In this document: in pieces, positions 7,330 through 15,708 of the stretch | Numbering within the stretch: the first letter of the stretch is position 1 | Layout of the letters: each line of letters starts with the position of its first letter | NCBI GenBank assembly: GCA_030681035.1 | Contig: JAUXUI010000143.1 | Span: forward strand, 1 to 38,278 | Reading direction: 5' to 3' | Source of the DNA: Lysobacteraceae bacterium | Lineage (GTDB): Bacteria > Pseudomonadota > Gammaproteobacteria > Xanthomonadales > Xanthomonadaceae | DNA: 38,278 nucleotides | Program-made: the position numbers and the translations under genes | The notes under the pieces: model-generated | Databases searched by the model: none | Told to the model about the DNA's origin: nothing | Seen by the model: only the letters and a program-made list of their open reading frames with translations

Positions 7330-8835
7330 TCACTTCATCGTCGGCATGCTGAACTCGGCGCCAGCGCGGATGCCGGTGGGCCAACGGGCAGTGATGGTTT
7401 TCATGCGCGTGTAGAAGCGCACGCCATCCGGGCCATGCATGTGCAGCGGGCCGAACAAGGAGCGCTTCCATCCACCGAAACTGTGGAAGGCCATCGGTAC
7501 CGGGATCGGTACATTGATGCCAACCATGCCGGCCTGCACCTTGTGTGCGAATTGCCGCGCGGCATCGCCGTCGCGGGTGAAGATCGCGGTGCCGTTGCCG
7601 TATTCGTGCGTATTCACCCACCCCAGCGCGGTGTCGAAATCGGGCGCGCGCATGATGCTCAGCACCGGCCCGAAGATTTCTTCCTGATAGATGCGCATTT
7701 CGGGTGTGACATGATCGAACAGGCAGCCACCGAGGAAGAAGCCGGCTTCGGCTCCCTCAACTTTCAGCTTGCGACCATCGACCACCAGTGTGGCGCCTTC
7801 GCTGACGCCCAGATCGACATACGATTTGACCTTGTCGCGGTGCGCGCCGTTGATCAGCGGGCCCATGTCCGGGTCGCCCTGGCAACCCGGGCCAACGCGC
7901 AGCGCCTGCACCATCGGCTTGAGCCGTGCGATCAGTGCATCGGCGGTGGCGTCGCCCACGCAGACCGCCACCGAGATCGCCATGCAACGCTCGCCGGCCG
8001 AGCCGAAGCCGGCGCCGAGCAGGGCATTGGCGGTCTGTTCCAGATCGGCATCGGGCATCACCACCATGTGGTTCTTGGCGCCGCCCAGCGCCTGCACACG
8101 CTTGCCGGCAGCACTGCCGCGCGCATAGATGTATTCGGCAATCGGGGTGGAGCCGACAAAGCTCACCGCTTGCACGCGGCTGTCATCAAGGATTGTATCG
8201 ACGGCTTCCTTGTCGCCATGTACCACATTGAACACGCCATCGGGCAGGCCAGCTTCTTTGAGCAGGCGCGCAATCAGCAGCGCCGGCGAGGGGTCGCGCT
8301 CGGAGGGTTTGAGTACGAAGGTGTTGCCGCAGGCCAGCGCTACCGGGAACATCCACATCGGCACCATGCACGGGAAGTTGAACGGGGTGATGCCGGCAAC
8401 TACGCCGAGCGCGGCGTACTCGTTGTAAGAGTCAACATCGCGGCCGACATTCATCGAGTGATCGCCCTTGAGCAGATGCGGAATGCCGCAGGCAAACTCA
8501 ACCACTTCGATACCACGGGTCAATTCGCCGCGCGCATCGCTGAGCACTTTGCCGTGTTCGGCGGTGATCAGCCGGGTCATTTCATCGGCGTGTGCTTCGA
8601 GCAGTTCCTTGAAGCGGAACATCACCCGTGCGCGCAGCAGCGGTGTGGTTGCGGCCCAGGCGGGGAAGGCGTCGTGTGCGGCGCTGATGGCAGCTTCGAC
8701 TTCGGCGACCGATGCCAGCGGCACCTTGGCCTGCACTTGGCCGGTGGCGGGATCGTAGACATCGCCGAAGCGGCCGCTGCTGCCGGCGGTTTCGCTGCCG
8801 TTGATGAAGTGGGTGAGGGTGCGGGGATTGGTCAT
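7330..8835 (-). CDS. mmsA: CoA-acylating (methyl)malonate-semialdehyde dehydrogenase
   Basis: This 501-residue enzyme converts malonate semialdehyde or methylmalonate semialdehyde, NAD+ and CoA to acetyl-CoA or propionyl-CoA plus CO2. It is used in beta-alanine, valine and inositol breakdown. The ALDH fold is complete: PFNFP with Asn153, a KPSERDPS cofactor loop, FVGSTPIA, and the catalytic Cys284 in GSAGERCMAIS, a motif specific to MmsA/IolA. The C-terminal NVPIPVPMAFHSFGGWKRSLFG block is also family-specific. Length is normal. Upstream (8836-9467) is repeat-rich and no good promoter was seen. With the transaminase and alanine dehydrogenase transcribed towards it, malonate semialdehyde from beta-alanine is its likely main substrate here. 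No strong ribosome site precedes the start. Confidence 0.93.
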   Translation of the reverse strand: MTNPRTLTHFINGSETAGSSGRFGDVYDPATGQVQAKVPLASVAEVEAAISAAHDAFPAWAATTPLLRARVMFRFKELLEAHADEMTRLITAEHGKVLSDARGELTRGIEVVEFACGIPHLLKGDHSMNVGRDVDSYNEYAALGVVAGITPFNFPCMVPMWMFPVALACGNTFVLKPSERDPSPALLIARLLKEAGLPDGVFNVVHGDKEAVDTILDDSRVQAVSFVGSTPIAEYIYARGSAAGKRVQALGGAKNHMVVMPDADLEQTANALLGAGFGSAGERCMAISVAVCVGDATADALIARLKPMVQALRVGPGCQGDPDMGPLINGAHRDKVKSYVDLGVSEGATLVVDGRKLKVEGAEAGFFLGGCLFDHVTPEMRIYQEEIFGPVLSIMRAPDFDTALGWVNTHEYGNGTAIFTRDGDAARQFAHKVQAGMVGINVPIPVPMAFHSFGGWKRSLFGPLHMHGPDGVRFYTRMKTITARWPTGIRAGAEFSMPTMK

Positions 8836-9150
8836 GGTGGGTCCGGGTGCGGGTGAGGGGTTTTGTCAGTGTGCGCTTGGCATGAAAGTAAATCCAAGTC
8901 AGCGCTGAGCTGCAACGCTTTCATCGGCCTGCGGCCGGCGAGGCCCTCACACGGCGGTGAGGACCCAAAACGCCTTGCGCCGGGCGCACGCCGATGCGGC
9001 TCCAGCCGCACCGATCCGCTGTGCTTCTCGGCAACTGCAGGCCAGCGCCGAACTCGCACATCCATGTGCTCAGACACCGGCGCCTCGCCCTGCGCTTGCC
9101 TGCGATGCTCGCCGTGCTTTACGGCGGGTTGTCGCACTCGGCCCGCGCAT
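8836..9150. other. Gene-free stretch upstream of mmsA
   Basis: The 632 bp between mmsA and ald contain no credible gene; overlapping frames on both strands have repetitive low-quality translations. This first half shows GC-rich palindromic pieces (for example GGCCTGCGGCCGGCGAGGCC around 8928-8947) but no recognised element. The second half holds three repeat features listed separately. Confidence 0.5.
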
Positions 9151-9206
9151 TCGGCAACTGCTCCTGCGTTGCTCTACCTCGGCAACTGCTCCTGCGTTGC
9201 TCTACC
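9151..9206. repeat. Exact 28-bp tandem duplication
   Basis: The unit starting TCGGCAACTGCTCC (9151-9178) is repeated without change or gap at 9179-9206. It lies in the non-coding region between ald and mmsA. The perfect identity suggests a recent slippage or duplication event. Confidence 0.9.
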
Positions 9207-9314
9207 TCCTGCATCCATGCAGTCGTCCGGCATCCATGCCGTCGCCATGCGCTACTTGTCGGCATTTCCGTTTCATCTCACCGCACCACGGCCTAAAACA
9301 TCGCGCCGTTGTAG

Positions 9315-9344
9315 CCCGGGTTAGCGCGCAGCGCGTAACCCGGG
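9315..9344. repeat. CCCGGGTTA...TAACCCGGG palindrome
   Basis: Perfect 9-bp arms at 9315-9323 and 9336-9344 enclose a GC-only loop (GCGCGCAGCGCG) that can extend the stem. This TAGCCCGGGTTAGCGC type is another dispersed intergenic repeat I associate with Xanthomonadales. Confidence 0.65.
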
Positions 9345-9382
9345 GAACCGACATCTAGGCCTGGATATTCGTGGCGCTTCTC

Positions 9383-9462
9383 CTTTGCGCTCTTTGCGTC
9401 CTTTGCGGACTGAAAGCTTTACGCTTTTCCCGTGGTTTCGTGGTTTCGTGGTCCTGTGGTCC
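9383..9462. repeat. Second composite repeat with 4 x 8-bp units, before the ald stop
   Basis: Three CTTTGCG units 9 bp apart lead into CTTTGCGGAC-GAAAGCTTTACGC, close to the copy at 7271-7300. Four 8-bp units follow (CGTGGTTT twice, then CGTGGTCC and TGTGGTCC; 9431-9462), stopping 5 nt before the ald stop codon. Confidence 0.7.
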
Positions 9463-9467
9463 CGAAT

Positions 9468-10583
9468 TCACGCCAGCGCCTGCGCTGCCGGTACATAGTC
9501 ATAACCCAGGTCGCGCGCGACGGCTTCATAGGTGATATTGCCGGCGTGTACGTTCAGGCCGTTGAGCAGGTGCGGGTCGTCCAGCAGCGCGCGCTTGGCA
9601 CCCTTGTCGGCCAGTTGCAGGGCAAACGGCAGGGTGGCGTTGGTCAGCGCGAAGGTGGAGGTGCGGGCGACGCCGCCGGGCATGTTGGCAACGCAGTAAT
9701 GGATGATGCCGTCTACTTCGTAGGTCGGATTTTGGTGGGTGGTGGCTTTGCTGGTTTCGAAGCAGCCGCCCTGGTCGATGGCGACATCAACCAGCACCGA
9801 GCCGGGGCGCAACAACTTGAGTTGCTGGCGAGAGATCAGCTTGGGCGCAGCCGCACCGGGGATCAGCACAGCGCCGATGACCAGGTCGGTTTGCGGTAGC
9901 AACTCCTCGATCGCATCCTGGGTGGAATACAGCGTGTTCAGGCGCTCGCCGTAAAGCTCATCGAGGTACTTCAGGCGGTCGAGCGAGCGATCCAGAATGG
10001 TGACGTTGGCATTCATGCCCATCGCGATGCGAGCGGCATTGATACCGACCACGCCGCCGCCCAGCACCAGCACCTGCGCTGGCTTGACGCCGGGGACGCC
10101 GCCGAGCAGCACGCCGGAGCCTCCCTGCGCTTTTTCCAGCGCATGGGCGCCAGCCTGAATCGACATTCGTCCCGCCACCTCGCTCATCGGTGCCAGCAGC
10201 GGCAGTCCGCCCTTGCGGTCGGTGACGGTTTCGTAGGCGATCGCAGTGCAACCGGATTTCACCAGCGCTGTGGTCTGATTCGGATCAGGTGCCAGGTGCA
10301 GGTAGGTGTAGAGCACCTGGCCGGGGCGCAGCATCGCGCATTCCATCGGTTGCGGCTCTTTCACTTTGATGATCATGTCAGCGCGGGCAAAGATGTTCTG
10401 CGCGCTGTCCACGATCTGGGCGCCGGCCTTTTCGTACATCTCATCGGTAAGGCCAATCGACTTGCCGCCGTCACGTTGCACCAGCACCTGATGGCCATGG
10501 GCGACCAGTTCACGGACGCCAGCCGGGGTCAGGCCGATACGGTATTCATGGTTCTTGATTTCTTTGGGGACGCCGATAAGCAT
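9468..10583 (-). CDS. ald: Alanine dehydrogenase
   Basis: This 371-residue, probably hexameric, cytoplasmic enzyme converts L-alanine + NAD+ + H2O to pyruvate + NH4+ + NADH. The N-terminal [15 protein letters not shown] includes Arg15, KVKEP gives Lys75, and YLHLAPD gives the catalytic His96. The Rossmann loop [11 protein letters not shown] (173-183) follows, and VDVAIDQGG gives catalytic Asp269. All match the family. The CDS begins 32 bp after the transaminase stop on the same strand, so the two are probably cotranscribed. In this setting it would recycle the L-alanine made by the transaminase back to pyruvate, the amino acceptor. No strong ribosome site is visible at the start. Confidence 0.95.
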   Translation of the reverse strand: MLIGVPKEIKNHEYRIGLTPAGVRELVAHGHQVLVQRDGGKSIGLTDEMYEKAGAQIVDSAQNIFARADMIIKVKEPQPMECAMLRPGQVLYTYLHLAPDPNQTTALVKSGCTAIAYETVTDRKGGLPLLAPMSEVAGRMSIQAGAHALEKAQGGSGVLLGGVPGVKPAQVLVLGGGVVGINAARIAMGMNANVTILDRSLDRLKYLDELYGERLNTLYSTQDAIEELLPQTDLVIGAVLIPGAAAPKLISRQQLKLLRPGSVLVDVAIDQGGCFETSKATTHQNPTYEVDGIIHYCVANMPGGVARTSTFALTNATLPFALQLADKGAKRALLDDPHLLNGLNVHAGNITYEAVARDLGYDYVPAAQALA

Positions 10584-10615
10584 GATTGCGGATACCAGAT
10601 TAGGTGAGTGGGCGA

Positions 10616-11932
10616 TCAGGTGGTCTTTGCAATGGCTTGCGCCAATGTCTGAGCGATGCGATCAATATGTTCTTTCTCAACGACCAACGGCGGTGACAGC
10701 GCAATAACGTCGCCGCTGCAACGCACCATCAGGTCCAAGTCGTGGAAGCAACGGGTGAACACTTCGTAGCCGCGCGCACCGGGTGCATTATCGCGCGGTG
10801 CCAGTTCGATCGCACCTATCAGGCCGAAGTTCCGGATGTCGATGACATTGGGCAGGCCCTTGAGGCTATGCAGCGCGTTTTCCCAATATTCGCCGAGAGT
10901 GATGGCTTTTTCGAACAGATTTTCTTCGGCGTAGACATCCAGTGCTGCCAGCGCGGCGGCGCAGGCCAGCGGGTGCCCAGAGTAGGTGTAGCCGTGGAAC
11001 AGTTCGATCGCGCCTTGTGGCCCGTGCATGAATGCTTCGTGGATATACCCGGCAACCAGCACCGCGCCCATCGGGACAGTGCCGGAGGTGAGGCCCTTGG
11101 CGGTGGTGATGAGGTCGGGGGTAACGCCGAAACGTTGTGCGGCAAATGCGCCGCCGACGCGGCCAAAGCCGGTAATCACTTCATCGAAGATCAGCAATAT
11201 GCCGTGCTTGTTGCAGATTTCGCGCAGGCGCTTGAGGTAGCCATCGGGCGGCATCACCACGCCGCCGGAGCAGGCAATGGGTTCCACGATCACTGCCGCA
11301 ATGGTGGATGCATCGTGCAGCTGTACCAGCCGCTCCAGGTCTTCGACCAGTTCCAGGCCATGCCTGGGCAATCCGCGCGAGAACGCGTTGCGTGGGATAT
11401 CCAGGGTATGGCGCAGGTGATCGACACCTGGCAGCAGCGGCCCGAACATCTTGCGGTTGTTGACCATACCGCCGACCGAGATGCCGCCAAAGCCAACGCC
11501 GTGGTAACCCTTTTCGCGACCGATCAATCGCGTGCGCTGGCCCTCGCCACGGATGCGGTGGTAGGCGATGGCAATCTTGAGTGCGGTATCCACCGACTCC
11601 GAGCCGGAATTGGTGAAGAACACATGGTTCAGCGGGTTCGGCGCAATCGCTGCCAGCCGCTCGGCCAATTCGAACACTGCTGGATGGCCCATCTGGAAGG
11701 TCGGCGCAAAATCGAGGGTGGCCACCTGCTTTTGCACCGCTTCGACGATGCGCGGGTGCGCGTGGCCGGCGTTGCAGCACCACAAGCCGGCGGTGCCGTC
11801 GAGCACTTGGCGGCCGTCATCGCTGCGGTAATACATGCCGCTGGCCGAAGACAGCAAGCGCGGTGTGGCCTTGAATTGACGATTCGCCGTGAACGGCATC
11901 CAGAACGCTTCCAGAGCGTGATTCTCGGACAT
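10616..11932 (-). CDS. Beta-alanine (omega-amino acid):pyruvate aminotransferase
   Basis: This 438-residue class-III PLP aminotransferase is predicted to convert beta-alanine + pyruvate to malonate semialdehyde + L-alanine. The N-terminal WMPFTANRQFKATPRLL, LDGTAGLWCCNAGHAHP and FTNSGSESVDTALK blocks and the long REKGYHGVGFGGISVGG stretch match the BauA/AptA omega-transaminase group rather than GABA or ornithine aminotransferases. PLP contacts are Asp250 (IFDEVITGFGRVG) and Lys279 (TTAKGLTSG), which forms the Schiff base. AGGAGG precedes the ATG, and a -35/-10 pair lies at 11963-11991. It is the first gene of the minus-strand unit with ald. Other omega-amines could also be substrates. Confidence 0.9.
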   Translation of the reverse strand: MSENHALEAFWMPFTANRQFKATPRLLSSASGMYYRSDDGRQVLDGTAGLWCCNAGHAHPRIVEAVQKQVATLDFAPTFQMGHPAVFELAERLAAIAPNPLNHVFFTNSGSESVDTALKIAIAYHRIRGEGQRTRLIGREKGYHGVGFGGISVGGMVNNRKMFGPLLPGVDHLRHTLDIPRNAFSRGLPRHGLELVEDLERLVQLHDASTIAAVIVEPIACSGGVVMPPDGYLKRLREICNKHGILLIFDEVITGFGRVGGAFAAQRFGVTPDLITTAKGLTSGTVPMGAVLVAGYIHEAFMHGPQGAIELFHGYTYSGHPLACAAALAALDVYAEENLFEKAITLGEYWENALHSLKGLPNVIDIRNFGLIGAIELAPRDNAPGARGYEVFTRCFHDLDLMVRCSGDVIALSPPLVVEKEHIDRIAQTLAQAIAKTT

Positions 11933-11962
11933 GGGTTTACAGCCTCCTGCGGCAATGGCAGA

Positions 11963-11991
11963 AAGTTATCAGTGTTGAATAATCTTTACAA
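11963..11991 (-). promoter_or_regulatory. Promoter of the transaminase-ald unit, with inverted repeat
   Basis: On the minus strand, TTGTAA (11986-11991) and TAACTT (11963-11968) are separated by 17 bp. GTTG-N11-CAAC (11974-11992) forms a partial dyad overlapping the -35, a reasonable place for the divergent PuuR-like regulator to bind. The operator role is inferred from position only; the sequence does not match the E. coli PuuR box. Confidence 0.5.
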
Positions 11992-12016
11992 CGAGCGCCG
12001 CAGCATGGGGCTTTGT

Positions 12017-12045
12017 TTGACGTTTACGGCGATGGGTGTTAAGTA
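12017..12045 (+). promoter_or_regulatory. Promoter of the regulator/aldehyde dehydrogenase unit
   Basis: TTGACG (12017-12022), a 17-bp spacer and TAAGTA (12040-12045) give a sigma70-like promoter with a short leader of about 20 nt to the ATG at 12073. It diverges from the transaminase promoter about 25 bp away, so one operator could control both. Confidence 0.5.
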
Positions 12046-12072
12046 TTCCGCATCATTACCGGATTTTGAGCT

Positions 12073-12618
12073 ATGGAAGTCGGCCAGCGCCTGCAAGCAA
12101 TCCGCAAGGCCAAGGGCCTGAGTCAGCGTGAGCTGGCAAAACGCGTGAATGTCACCAACAGCACCATTTCACTGATTGAGCAGAACAAGGTCAGTCCATC
12201 GATCAGTTCGTTGAAAAAAGTGCTGGATGGCATCCCGATCTCGCTGGCCGAGTTTTTCACCCTGGATATGGAGTCGGGCGAGGACAGTGCGTTTTACCCG
12301 GCATCGCAGCAGCCCGACCTCGGCAGCGCCGGCATCGAACTGCACATGGTGGGCAAGGGGCGCGTGGCGCGGCAGATGTGCATTTTGCGTGAGGTGATGC
12401 CGCCGGGCTCGGACACTGGCGGTGAAATGCTCAAACACGACGGCGAGGAAGGTGGTGTAATCGTGCAAGGGCAAGTCGAGGTCACCGTCGGTGAGCAGGT
12501 GCGCGTGCTGGGCCCGGGCGATGGCTATTACTTCGAAAGTCGTTCGCCGCACCGTTTTCGCAACGTCGGCACGGATGAAGCGATCATCGTCAGTGCCAAT
12601 ACCCCACCCACCTTCTGA
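12073..12618 (+). CDS. PuuR-like XRE/cupin transcriptional regulator
   Basis: This 181-residue DNA-binding regulator has an XRE-type helix-turn-helix at about 4-60 (LQAIRKAKGLSQRELAKRVN, NSTISLIEQNKVSPSISSLKK) and a C-terminal cupin domain at about 105-178 (GGVIVQGQVEVTVGEQ, GPGDGYYFESRSPHRFRN). The length and architecture match PuuR (about 185 residues), which represses putrescine degradation genes in E. coli. The cupin may sense a small amine, amino acid or aldehyde. It sits between the divergent transaminase promoter and the aldehyde dehydrogenase, 32 bp upstream of the latter, so it likely controls both directions. The ribosome site is weak (TGAG). Whether it represses or activates cannot be decided here. 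Confidence 0.88.
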   Translation: MEVGQRLQAIRKAKGLSQRELAKRVNVTNSTISLIEQNKVSPSISSLKKVLDGIPISLAEFFTLDMESGEDSAFYPASQQPDLGSAGIELHMVGKGRVARQMCILREVMPPGSDTGGEMLKHDGEEGGVIVQGQVEVTVGEQVRVLGPGDGYYFESRSPHRFRNVGTDEAIIVSANTPPTF

Positions 12619-12650
12619 AATCTCGCAACAACCATCACCCCGGAGTCCAC

Positions 12651-14165
12651 ATGAGCACCGCAAACATCCGGCCAACCAGCCGTGAGCAATGGCTGGCGCG
12701 CGCCGCCCAACTGTCGATTCGCAGCCAGGCATTCATCGATGGCAGCTATGTGGATGCTGCATCGGGGCAAACCTTTGATTGCATCAGCCCGATCGATGGC
12801 CGCGTCATTGCCGCGATTGCGCAGTGCGAAGCGGAGGATGTCGAGCGTGCGGTCAGTGCGTCACGCTGTGCGTTCGAGGATGGCCGCTGGTCGGCTACCG
12901 CACCGGTGCATCGCAAAAAGGTATTGCTTCGCTTTGCGCAGTTGCTAGACAGCCATCGTGAAGAACTGGCATTGCTCGAAACCCTCGACATGGGCAAGCC
13001 GATCAGTGATGCGCTGAGCGTGGATCTGGCCGCCAGCGTACGCTGCATGAGCTGGACCGGCGAGGCGATCGACAAGGTGTACGACGAAGTCGCGCCGACT
13101 GGGCGCGATGAGCTGGGCCTGGTCACGCGCGAACCGCTGGGCATCGTTGCCGCCATCGTGCCGTGGAACTTCCCGCTGCTGATGGCGATCTGGAAGATCG
13201 CGCCGGCACTGGCGATGGGCAATTCGGTGATTCTCAAGCCCTCCGAAAAATCACCGCTGAGCGCGCTGCGGATCGCCGAGTTGGCGATCGAAGCCGGCAT
13301 TCCTCCGGGTGTGTTCAATGTGCTGCCCGGTTTTGGCAAAGGTGCGGGCGAGCCGCTGGCGCTGCATATGGATGTCGATGGCATCGTGTTCACCGGTTCC
13401 ACGGCGGTGGGCAAGCACCTGTTGCAATGCGCTGGCCGTTCGAACATGAAGCGTGCGTTCATGGAATGCGGTGGCAAGAGCCCGAACATCATCTTTGCCG
13501 ACGCGCCGGATCTGGCCGAAGCCGCGCGTGCTGCTGCCGGTGCGATTTTCTACAACCAGGGCGAGGTGTGTACCGCCGCCTCGCGGCTGCTGGTGGATCG
13601 TGCGATCAAGGATGAGTTCATCGCCGAAGTGATCGCCGCCAGCCGCAAGCTGCAACCGCGCCATCCATTGGATGCCGATGCGCCGATGGGCGCGATGGTC
13701 GATGAAGGCCATCTGCAACGGGTGCTGGGCTACATCGAGCAGGGCCAGAACGAGGGCGCGTCATTGGCACTGGGCGGCAAGCGGGTAATGACCGAAACCG
13801 GCGGTTGCTACATCGAGCCCACGATATTCGACGGCGTCGGCCACGACATGACGATCGCTCGGGAGGAGATCTTCGGGCCGGTATTGTCCACGATTGCGTT
13901 CACCGACGAGGCCGAAGCGCTGCGCATCGCCAATGACAGCCCGTTTGGTTTGGCGGCTGCGGTGTGGACCCGCGACATCAACCGTGCCCACCGGGTGGCG
14001 CGCAAGCTGCGCGCCGGCAGCGTGTGGGTGAATTACTGGGATGGCGGTGACATGACCGCGCCATTTGGCGGCTTCAAGCAGTCCGGCAATGGCCGCGACA
14101 AGTCCCTGCATGCATTCGACAAATACACTGAACTGAAGGCGACCTGGATCAAGCTCACGCCTTGA
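12651..14165 (+). CDS. NAD(P)+ aldehyde dehydrogenase, PuuC-like
   Basis: This 504-residue ALDH-superfamily enzyme oxidises an aldehyde to its acid. PWNFP supplies Asn173, MECGGKSPNIIF supplies the general base Glu272, and YNQGEVCTAASRLLVDR supplies the nucleophile Cys307. The C-terminus has AAVWTRDINRAHRVARKLRAG and APFGGFKQSGNGRDKSLHAFDKYTELK. This last block resembles gamma-glutamyl-gamma-aminobutyraldehyde dehydrogenase (PuuC) and aminoaldehyde dehydrogenases. It follows the regulator closely, so the two are one unit. Given the neighbours, a 3-aminopropanal to beta-alanine step, or an omega-aminoaldehyde step in polyamine breakdown, is the best guess. The substrate is inferred from context, not from residues. 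Confidence 0.88.
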   Translation: MSTANIRPTSREQWLARAAQLSIRSQAFIDGSYVDAASGQTFDCISPIDGRVIAAIAQCEAEDVERAVSASRCAFEDGRWSATAPVHRKKVLLRFAQLLDSHREELALLETLDMGKPISDALSVDLAASVRCMSWTGEAIDKVYDEVAPTGRDELGLVTREPLGIVAAIVPWNFPLLMAIWKIAPALAMGNSVILKPSEKSPLSALRIAELAIEAGIPPGVFNVLPGFGKGAGEPLALHMDVDGIVFTGSTAVGKHLLQCAGRSNMKRAFMECGGKSPNIIFADAPDLAEAARAAAGAIFYNQGEVCTAASRLLVDRAIKDEFIAEVIAASRKLQPRHPLDADAPMGAMVDEGHLQRVLGYIEQGQNEGASLALGGKRVMTETGGCYIEPTIFDGVGHDMTIAREEIFGPVLSTIAFTDEAEALRIANDSPFGLAAAVWTRDINRAHRVARKLRAGSVWVNYWDGGDMTAPFGGFKQSGNGRDKSLHAFDKYTELKATWIKLTP

Positions 14166-14285
14166 GCTTGCCGGGCTTGGTAGTGCGCGGGTGCTCGCCG
14201 TCGGCGGGCGGCTGCTTTATCCTGTGCGCTGGCTGCCTGTCGGACTTGACCGATCAGGCGACGTAAGCGGCTCGTTGCTTCGCTC

Positions 14286-14356
14286 GGTCGCCCACAGGGT
14301 GGGCTCCCACAGTGTGCGACCGCGTTTTTTTGTAGGAGCCCACCCTGTGGGCGACC
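14286..14356. repeat. Inverted pair of REP-like palindromes
   Basis: Two units with core CCCACAGGGTGGGC / CCCACCCTGTGGGC lie at 14286-14311 and 14331-14356 in opposite orientation, 19 bp apart. The spacer carries a run of seven T (14325-14331), so the left hairpin may double as a terminator for the aldehyde dehydrogenase. Confidence 0.85.
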
Positions 14357-14416
14357 TTCCAGGTACCGCCAGCTGGTTTGTGGCGATCATTTTCCGCATC
14401 GCGAGCCTAACCATCA

Positions 14417-14986
14417 ATGAGTATCAAATCCGACAACTGGATCCGGCGCATGGCGCAGGAACAGCGCATGATCGAGCCGTTCGAGCCGGCGCAGGTGAAA
14501 ACCAACGCATCGGGCGCGCGCATCGTTTCCTACGGCACCTCAAGCTACGGCTATGACGTGCGCTGCGCCGATGAGTTCAAGCTGTTCACCAACGTCAATT
14601 CGACGGTGGTCGACCCCAAGCATTTCGACCCGAAGAGCTTTGTCGACATGAAAGGCGATGTCTGCATTATTCCGCCCAACAGCTTCGCGCTGGCGCGTAC
14701 GGTCGAATATTTTCGTATCCCGCGCAGCACGCTGGTGATCTGTCTAGGCAAGAGCACCTACGCGCGTTGCGGCATCATCGTCAACGTCACCCCGCTGGAA
14801 CCCGAATGGGAGGGCCATGTAACCCTGGAGTTCTCCAACACCACGCCGTTGCCGGCGCGCATCTACGCCAACGAGGGTGTGGCGCAGATGTTGTTCTTCG
14901 AATCCGATGAGCCGTGTGCGGAAAGCTACCGTGATCGTGGCGGCAAATACCAGGGCCAGACCGGGGTGACCTTGCCGCGTACGTAA
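14417..14986 (+). CDS. dcd: dCTP deaminase
   Basis: This 189-residue homotrimeric enzyme deaminates dCTP to dUTP, feeding dTMP synthesis. Family signatures are clear: [19 protein letters not shown], the active-site block [12 protein letters not shown] with Arg, and [22 protein letters not shown] with the catalytic Glu in TLEFSN. The C-terminus [19 protein letters not shown] closes the nucleotide site. Length is normal and it is a chromosomal housekeeping gene. It stands alone between two REP-like pairs. The ATG at 14417 is the only start giving the conserved [14 protein letters not shown]-terminus; its ribosome site is weak. Confidence 0.97.
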   Translation: MSIKSDNWIRRMAQEQRMIEPFEPAQVKTNASGARIVSYGTSSYGYDVRCADEFKLFTNVNSTVVDPKHFDPKSFVDMKGDVCIIPPNSFALARTVEYFRIPRSTLVICLGKSTYARCGIIVNVTPLEPEWEGHVTLEFSNTTPLPARIYANEGVAQMLFFESDEPCAESYRDRGGKYQGQTGVTLPRT

Positions 14987-15012
14987 GGGTTGGCGAGCCT
15001 TCGATCAGTTTC

Positions 15013-15157
15013 TGTGGGAGCCCACCCTGTGGGCGACCGAGCGAGCCGCGTAGCGGCGAAGCGAAGGCATAGCAAGCGCAGCTTGCGCTGTCGCGAAGCG
15101 ACTGACAGGTGGACCAACATAGCGACATCAAGGTCGCCCACAGGGTGGGCTCCTACA
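15013..15157. repeat. Inverted pair of REP-like palindromes after dcd
   Basis: Units at 15013-15038 and 15132-15157 are in opposite orientation, about 93 bp apart. The spacer contains nested short palindromes (GCGAAGCGA, AGCGCAGCTTGCGCT). They lie between the convergent dcd and min-cluster genes. Confidence 0.85.
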
Positions 15158-15207
15158 GTTGCAGCGCAACCCGGGGACGCGCGCGGCATGACCTTGCTTG
15201 CCAACGA

Positions 15208-15708
15208 TCAATCCAGCAAGCTCGAATTGGCACACTCGAGAAACGCGCGTGCATCTTCGGCATCGTGCGCGAACCATGCCCTGGCCGAGCCCAGCCGGAA
15301 GCTGTAACCCCAGGCATCCATGTCGGCCATCAGCCGGTCGCGGCCGACGCCGGGCAAGCGATCGGCGAGCAGAATCTGCAAGTAGCAGGTGGCATCTTCC
15401 TCGGCAATCGAATCGGTTGCGTTGGTATGCACCAACGCCCGCCGTTCAGCCGGCATCACGATCAGGTGACAGGCTTCGTGCAACAGCGAATGGAGCGGGG
15501 TGTCGGCGCGGGCATACACCGTATTGCCGATCAATCCTGCCTCGCAGTCGCCCCAATAGCTGCCGGGGATGGCGGCGTCATCGGCAACTGCGTGCAAATC
15601 CAGATCAAAGCCGGCGAGCAGTGTCGCGCATGGCGCAAAACCGATAGCGGCAATGCGCAACACGTCAGGCACGCCGGGATCAGCGAGGGGTAGACGCTGC
15701 GCTGTCAT
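15208..15708 (-). CDS. Hypothetical HExxH-containing protein downstream of minE
   Basis: This 166-residue protein has no domain I can name. A metallopeptidase-like HEACH motif (His77, Glu78, His81) sits in a predicted helix ([13 protein letters not shown]). It is followed by EEDATCYLQ (Glu105/Glu106), which could give a third zinc ligand as in gluzincins. There is no signal peptide or membrane segment, so it is probably cytoplasmic. The start overlaps the end of minE by 29 bp, implying translational coupling with the min operon. The C-terminal part is rich in Trp/Phe ([19 protein letters not shown]). Protease activity is only suggested by the motif. Confidence 0.75.
   Translation of the reverse strand: MTAQRLPLADPGVPDVLRIAAIGFAPCATLLAGFDLDLHAVADDAAIPGSYWGDCEAGLIGNTVYARADTPLHSLLHEACHLIVMPAERRALVHTNATDSIAEEDATCYLQILLADRLPGVGRDRLMADMDAWGYSFRLGSARAWFAHDAEDARAFLECANSSLLD

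Noticed and set aside
7100-7330. CRISPR-like array
   Set aside because: Units are palindromic, in alternating orientation and irregularly spaced, with no cas genes; they are REP-like elements and a heptamer array.
7216-8856. 546-codon plus frame opposite mmsA
   Set aside because: Shadow of a conserved dehydrogenase; His/Ala/Gly-rich with no domain.
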